A DNA stretch of 34,887 bases from Desulfosporosinus sp. UBA5188 (lineage in GTDB: Bacteria > Bacillota > Desulfitobacteriia > Desulfitobacteriales > Desulfitobacteriaceae), in assembly GCA_002413075.1 (NCBI GenBank), contig DHWG01000039.1:1-34887 (forward strand), written 5' to 3'. Below, in pieces: positions 31,269 to 34,887 of the stretch. Numbering within the stretch: position 1 is the stretch's first letter; each line of letters opens with the position of its first letter. The position numbers and the translations under genes are program-made. Under the pieces are notes generated by a model. The model was not told where the DNA came from. It was given only the letters and a program-made list of their open reading frames with translations, and made no database searches.

Positions 31269-31871
31269 ATGGATCAAGCACGCTATCAGGAAATTGCCAT
31301 TGATATAGCTCATGCAGTCATGATGGGGGAATACCATGAAGGGGTGAAGATTCACGGCCGTTCTACTTTAGCCGGTCGTTATAATGTCTCACCTGAAACC
31401 ATTCGTAGGGCGATCGCAATCTTGCAAAATGTTGGTGTCGTTAGGGTGAACCAAGGAGTAGGAATTACAATAACGTCAAAAGATATGGCCGAGAGATTTA
31501 TTAAATCACTCGATCAAAAAGGAGAAATTAAAGTCTTTCTAGAAGACCTAAAAGGTCTCATGGATGTAAGGCGTGAAAATGATGTAAAGATTGAAAGCCA
31601 TCTGAACAAACTACAGGGCTATGCAGACCGCATCATGTCCCGTTGGATGGATGTGGGGGAAATTCAAATTGGAAAGACTTCACCAGCAATTGGAAAGACC
31701 TTGAAGGAATTACAAGTTCGTGAGCGTACTGGAACGACGATTGTAGCGGTGGTTCGAGACGGCTTTGAACAGTTTTCTCCGGAAGCAGCGTTTGTTCTCC
31801 GCAGTGATGACGTGCTACTGGCGGCAGGTTCGCCCAAGGGACAAGAAAAGTTGCAACAATTAATTACATGA
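31269..31871 (+). CDS. BusR-like regulator (GntR HTH + RCK_C), probable c-di-AMP sensor
   Basis: A 200-residue protein. Residues ~5-70 are a GntR winged helix (GRSTLAGRYNVSPETIRRAIAILQNVGVV). Residues ~80-125 form a coiled-coil spacer (VFLEDLKGLMDVRRENDVKIESHLNKL). Residues ~130-200 are an RCK_C/TrkA_C domain (IGKTLKELQVRERTGTTIVAVVRDG, DDVLLAAGSPKGQEKL). This three-part layout and length are those of BusR, a repressor of glycine-betaine uptake that works with c-di-AMP bound to RCK_C. I chose ATG 31269, 9 bases after AAGGGG, over TTG at 31260. Its target here is not shown; a bus transporter is not in the window, while the divergent aminomutase gene is a candidate. acpS follows 15 bases later. 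Confidence 0.87.
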   Translation: MDQARYQEIAIDIAHAVMMGEYHEGVKIHGRSTLAGRYNVSPETIRRAIAILQNVGVVRVNQGVGITITSKDMAERFIKSLDQKGEIKVFLEDLKGLMDVRRENDVKIESHLNKLQGYADRIMSRWMDVGEIQIGKTSPAIGKTLKELQVRERTGTTIVAVVRDGFEQFSPEAAFVLRSDDVLLAAGSPKGQEKLQQLIT

Positions 31872-31886
31872 TTTGGAGTTATGCAA

Positions 31887-32243
31887 ATGTATCCTGGACT
31901 TGATATTATTGAAATCGAGCGAGTGGTTATGGCATTCAAACGGCAACCCAAATTATATGAACGTCTTTTCACGACTCGAGAGCGAGAAAACTTAATCAAC
32001 AAAGGCGTTCAGAGTTATGCAGCCCGTTTCGCCGGAAAAGAGGCTGTTCTCAAAACCTTGGGGACAGGTCTGCGTGGTTTGACTTGGCATGATATAGAAA
32101 TCTTAAGTGATCCAAGTGGAGAACCGTTGGTCTATCTAAGTTCTAGAGCCATGGATTTGGTAGTGCACCGCGGCGGATCCCAAGTGCGAGTTAGTTTATC
32201 CCATAATCGAACACAGGCGATGGCGTTTGCGATTTTAAGCTGA
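31887..32243 (+). CDS. acpS: Holo-[acyl-carrier-protein] synthase
   Basis: A 118-residue protein, the normal AcpS length. It carries GLDIIEIERV with the metal-binding Asp, RFAGKEAVLKTLGTG with the catalytic Glu and Lys, and VSLSHNRTQAMAFAIL at the end. It moves phosphopantetheine from CoA to acyl carrier protein in the cytosol. I prefer the ATG at 31887, 8 bases after GGAG; the ATG at 31881 lies only 2 bases after it. It belongs to a plus-strand run with the BusR-like gene, nnr and alr, an order also seen in other Firmicutes for acpS, nnr and alr. Confidence 0.93.
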   Translation: MYPGLDIIEIERVVMAFKRQPKLYERLFTTRERENLINKGVQSYAARFAGKEAVLKTLGTGLRGLTWHDIEILSDPSGEPLVYLSSRAMDLVVHRGGSQVRVSLSHNRTQAMAFAILS

Positions 32244-32268
32244 AGGTTTAGAAACGGAGGTGGGAAAG

Positions 32269-33852
32269 GTGCGTGTGGTCAACGCGGAACAGATGCGGCA
32301 GATTGAGCAGAAAGCCATTCATCATTATGGTATTCCAAGTTTGCTCCTGATGGAGAATGCGGCCTGGGCAGTTGTCGAAGAAATACGAAGTTGGTGTCTT
32401 AAGGGCGACAAGGTGGAAGAGAATTTAAGTGGCCTAAAAGCAGTGATCTTAGTGGGTAAGGGTAATAATGGCGGTGATGGCTTGGCGGTTGCACGACACT
32501 TAGTTTTCCGAGGCATGGATGTCACCGTCTTTTTGTTTGCTGGCTTAAAGGATTTAAAAGGAGATGCAGCCTTAAATTTACGCCTTTTTCAAGGAACAAC
32601 AGGCAGATGTTTTGTGATTGAAGGAGAGAAGCAACGTCGTTTGACACGTTTAGCCCTGGCCCAAGCGGACGTCGTTGTGGATGCATTATTTGGAATTGGG
32701 ATGCGTGGTGCGTTGCCTGGTTTAGTCGAAGAATATATTGATGAAGTGAACCGTGCTGCGGGATGGGTGGTTTCCATTGACATTCCCAGTGGGGTGGAGG
32801 CGAATACTGGTAAGGTTTATCGTACTGCGATTCACGCTCAAACGACCGTTACTTTTGGTCTCCCAAAATGGGGTCTTTTTCTCGGCGAAGGGCCAGACTA
32901 TAGTGGAAGGGTTGTTGTAGATCCTATTTCTATTCCTGCCTCGTACCTTGAGGATGAAGTAATTTCCACGTTTGTCTTAACGGATGATGAGGTGCGCAAA
33001 ATGCTACCTATCCGCAGTCTAAACGGTCATAAAGGAACTCATGGCAAGGGAATTCTGGTGGCAGGGTCTAAAGGGATGGGAGGGGCAGCTGTTTTAGCGG
33101 GGCGGGGGGCTTTGCGTAGCGGGTTAGGGCTGTTGCAAATAGTCGTTCCCCAGGGAATTGCCCAAGAAGTGGATACCGCCATCACGGAGGCGACGATCTG
33201 GTCTGCTCCGGGGGACGAGAGCCTGAACGAAGAAGCTTGGCCGGTGATCTTAAAACAAGTTAAGAGCGCCCAAGCCCTGGCAGTTGGTCCAGGATTAACC
33301 CAAAATCCCGAGTTTATCTCAGTGTTAGGCGAGATCTTGAGAAGCCTAAGTTGTCCGGTGGTTTTGGATGCAGATGCCTTGAATCAGATTGCCTCGAACC
33401 CCAGCTTACTGGGCATGAGAAATGGCCGAGGTCCGCTAATTCTTACCCCCCATCCGGGTGAAATGGCTCGACTTTGCGACTGTAGTATTGAAGATGTTGA
33501 GCGTAATCGACTTGATCTTGTGGTGGCGAAAGCCGTTGAATGGGAAGCCGTCATTGTCTTAAAAGGGTCTGTGACCATCATCGCTTCTCCAGACGGTCGT
33601 GCTTTTTTTAACCCAACGGGTAATCCAGGACTTGGAACGGGTGGAACGGGGGATGTGCTCACTGGATGCATTTTGGCCTGGCTGGCACAAGGGGTTGCAC
33701 CGCTGGAAGCGGCGTGCCTGGGCGTATATTTACATGGGAAAGCAGCAGACCTCTTAGCCGAAGAATTTGGGTGGTCGGGCTTCACAGCATCAGAAGTGGC
33801 TGATAAGCTCCCAAAAGCGAGACGGGAGCTGGAACTTAAGCTAATAATATAG
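32269..33852 (+). CDS. nnr: Bifunctional NAD(P)HX epimerase/dehydratase
   Basis: A 527-residue fusion that repairs hydrated NAD(P)H. Residues ~1-215 are the YjeF N-terminal epimerase (MRQIEQKAIHHYGIPSLLLMENA, VGKGNNGGDGLAVARHL). Residues ~235-525 are the ADP-dependent dehydratase of the ribokinase-like fold (GHKGTHGKGILVAGS, LDADALN, LTPHPGEMARL, NPTGNPGLGTGGTGDVLTG). Both catalytic signatures are intact. The start is GTG at 32269, with GGAGG 8 bases before it; GTG at 32260 would overlap that site. It follows acpS by 25 bases and precedes alr by 18. Confidence 0.94.
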   Translation: MRVVNAEQMRQIEQKAIHHYGIPSLLLMENAAWAVVEEIRSWCLKGDKVEENLSGLKAVILVGKGNNGGDGLAVARHLVFRGMDVTVFLFAGLKDLKGDAALNLRLFQGTTGRCFVIEGEKQRRLTRLALAQADVVVDALFGIGMRGALPGLVEEYIDEVNRAAGWVVSIDIPSGVEANTGKVYRTAIHAQTTVTFGLPKWGLFLGEGPDYSGRVVVDPISIPASYLEDEVISTFVLTDDEVRKMLPIRSLNGHKGTHGKGILVAGSKGMGGAAVLAGRGALRSGLGLLQIVVPQGIAQEVDTAITEATIWSAPGDESLNEEAWPVILKQVKSAQALAVGPGLTQNPEFISVLGEILRSLSCPVVLDADALNQIASNPSLLGMRNGRGPLILTPHPGEMARLCDCSIEDVERNRLDLVVAKAVEWEAVIVLKGSVTIIASPDGRAFFNPTGNPGLGTGGTGDVLTGCILAWLAQGVAPLEAACLGVYLHGKAADLLAEEFGWSGFTASEVADKLPKARRELELKLII

Positions 33853-33870
33853 GGATGAGGGGATGAGTTT

Positions 33871-34887
33871 ATGGGGTTGCGACAGGTTTGGGCTGAGGTA
33901 AATCTCCAAACGCTGAAAGAAAATTTTGTCAAGCTTCAGGCGTATACTCGAAGTGAAATGATGCCAATTGTCAAGGCGGATGCTTATGGACACGGTTTGA
34001 TCCCCGTTGTAAAAACGCTGCTTGCGTGTGGCGCTAAGCGTTATGGCGTCGCTTTATTGGAAGAAGCCTTAGAGCTTAAAGCCGTGTTTCCCGAACTGAC
34101 GGTGCTGGTGTTGGGGGCGATCGAGCTGGACGAATGGGAGACGGTGGTTCAGGAAGACATTATCCCGGCTATTTTCCAATTGTCCCAGGCCCAAGCCCTC
34201 TCCGAAGCAGCCGTGAAACAAAACCGAACGGCCAGATTACATATAAAGATTGATACAGGAATGAATCGGATCGGATTTCGAGAGAGAGACTTCGCGGATA
34301 TCATGAAAATTGCAGCGTTACCGAATTTGCTTATTGAAGGGATTTTTACCCACTTTGCTACGGCAGACCAAAGAAATCTATCGTTTGCCAGGGAACAACT
34401 CAACCACTTTCAAGCATTTTATGACAAGCTGAAGAAAGCGGGGTTGACGATTCCGATTCGTCATGCGGCTAACAGTGCGGCAATCCTTCAGTTCCCAGAA
34501 TCTCATTTCGAGTTAGTTCGTCCGGGAATTAGCCTGTATGGACTTACGCCTTCTTCTCAGGTTAGTGGAGCTATCGGGTTGGAACCCGTGATGTCTTGGA
34601 AAGCGAAAGTTTCTCATGTCAAAAGTATCAAGGCAGGAGAGAGTGTCAGTTATGGCCGCACATTTCAAGCCGCTTACCCAACACGCGTTGCCACAATTCC
34701 TGTCGGATATGCGGATGGCCTTCGCAGGGCACTGTCCAATCAGGGAGAAATGCTCATTCATGGGAAACGTTCCACGATGATCGGCAGGGTCTGTATGGAT
34801 CAAACTATGCTGGAAGTGACTAAGATAACGGGCGTAAAAGTAGGCGATGTGGTGACGATCTTGGGGAAAGACTGTCTCTTATACACA
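33871..34887 (+). CDS. alr: Alanine racemase (3' end missing)
   Basis: A PLP-dependent, fold-III racemase that makes D-alanine for the cell wall. The PLP lysine is in MPIVKADAYGHG at the N-terminus; HIKIDTGMNRIGF, HAANSAAIL, LVRPGISLYG, SYGRTF and TIPVGYADGL follow, and IGRVCMDQTML holds the second-domain cysteine region. The frame is open to the window end, giving 339 codons, but bases 34872-34887 are Nextera adapter, so the last five residues (CLLYT) are not real. True sequence ends at VVTILGKD or one base before, leaving roughly 30-40 residues missing from the usual ~370-390. GATGAGGGGATGAG precedes the ATG. Confidence 0.95.
   Translation, partial: MGLRQVWAEVNLQTLKENFVKLQAYTRSEMMPIVKADAYGHGLIPVVKTLLACGAKRYGVALLEEALELKAVFPELTVLVLGAIELDEWETVVQEDIIPAIFQLSQAQALSEAAVKQNRTARLHIKIDTGMNRIGFRERDFADIMKIAALPNLLIEGIFTHFATADQRNLSFAREQLNHFQAFYDKLKKAGLTIPIRHAANSAAILQFPESHFELVRPGISLYGLTPSSQVSGAIGLEPVMSWKAKVSHVKSIKAGESVSYGRTFQAAYPTRVATIPVGYADGLRRALSNQGEMLIHGKRSTMIGRVCMDQTMLEVTKITGVKVGDVVTILGKDCLLYT
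34872..34887. other. Nextera/Tn5 mosaic-end adapter remnant
   Basis: CTGTCTCTTATACACA is the first 16 bases of the standard Nextera transposase adapter (Tn5 mosaic end), located exactly at the window end. It is library sequence left by incomplete trimming, not genomic DNA. Confidence 0.96.

Noticed and set aside
33384..33932. 182-codon frame antisense to nnr and alr
   Set aside because: Shadow frame with low-complexity Ser/Pro/Arg composition over two clear genes.
1..34887. CRISPR array, insertion sequence or prophage
   Set aside because: No regularly spaced repeats, transposase, integrase or phage genes were seen.

Overview
The window looks like the end of a draft contig from an anaerobic, spore-former-type Firmicute of the Desulfosporosinus/Desulfitobacterium kind. 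This rests on gene content: tryptophanase with a TyrR-like sigma-54 activator, a glutamate 2,3-aminomutase, several radical SAM enzymes, CooT with a split CbiMQO transporter, CcdA/TlpA, and strong GGAGG ribosome sites with some GTG and TTG starts. Genus is inferred from overall feel, not from a marker gene. The left edge cuts a radical SAM gene. The right edge cuts alr, and its last 16 bases (34872-34887) are the Nextera/Tn5 mosaic-end adapter, so the end is an assembly artefact. No rRNA, tRNA, insertion sequence, prophage or CRISPR array was seen.

Layout. 1-6.3 kb: a frameshifted radical SAM/SPASM maturase, an ArsR repressor, a UPF0316 membrane protein behind a (GATA)4(GGTA)5 tract, a minus-strand thiol-redox group (Crp-type regulator, DUF2892, ccdA that seems to start at AUC, TlpA/ResA thioredoxin), a UspA protein, and an unrecognised protein with a cationic octapeptide repeat. 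6.4-11.6 kb: aromatic metabolism, with a NiaP-like MFS transporter, RidA, a TyrR-like sigma-54 activator and tnaA, which has a textbook -24/-12 promoter and an upstream inverted repeat. 11.9-14.1 kb: the AmmeMemoRadiSam pair (MEMO-AMMECR1 fusion plus radical SAM enzyme). 14.1-19.3 kb: a DHFR-like reductase, a surface ice-binding protein, a C_GCAxxG_C_C redox protein, a membrane diguanylate cyclase, and an NhaD/ArsB-type ion transporter whose leader carries a c-di-GMP-I riboswitch plus terminator.

19.3-26.6 kb is a metal and oxyanion region. cooT-cbiQ-cbiO diverges from cbiM (nickel/cobalt uptake), and both leaders hold terminator-like hairpins. Next comes a four-gene minus-strand operon: PadR regulator, a WtpA/ModA-like binding protein with no signal peptide, a MOT1-type molybdate transporter, and ChrA. 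26.9-31 kb: a three-part fusion (HEAT-like, O6-alkylguanine methyltransferase, VOC), a YhcC-type radical SAM protein, a small unknown gene and glutamate 2,3-aminomutase, preceded by a compact structured leader. 31.3 kb to the end: a BusR-like GntR/RCK_C regulator (a probable c-di-AMP sensor) followed by acpS, nnr and alr.

The best candidates for new biology are the PadR/cytosolic binding protein/MOT1/ChrA operon, the HEAT-Ogt-VOC fusion, c-di-GMP control of an ion antiporter beside a diguanylate cyclase gene, the octapeptide-repeat protein, the AUC start of ccdA, and the leader RNA of the aminomutase.
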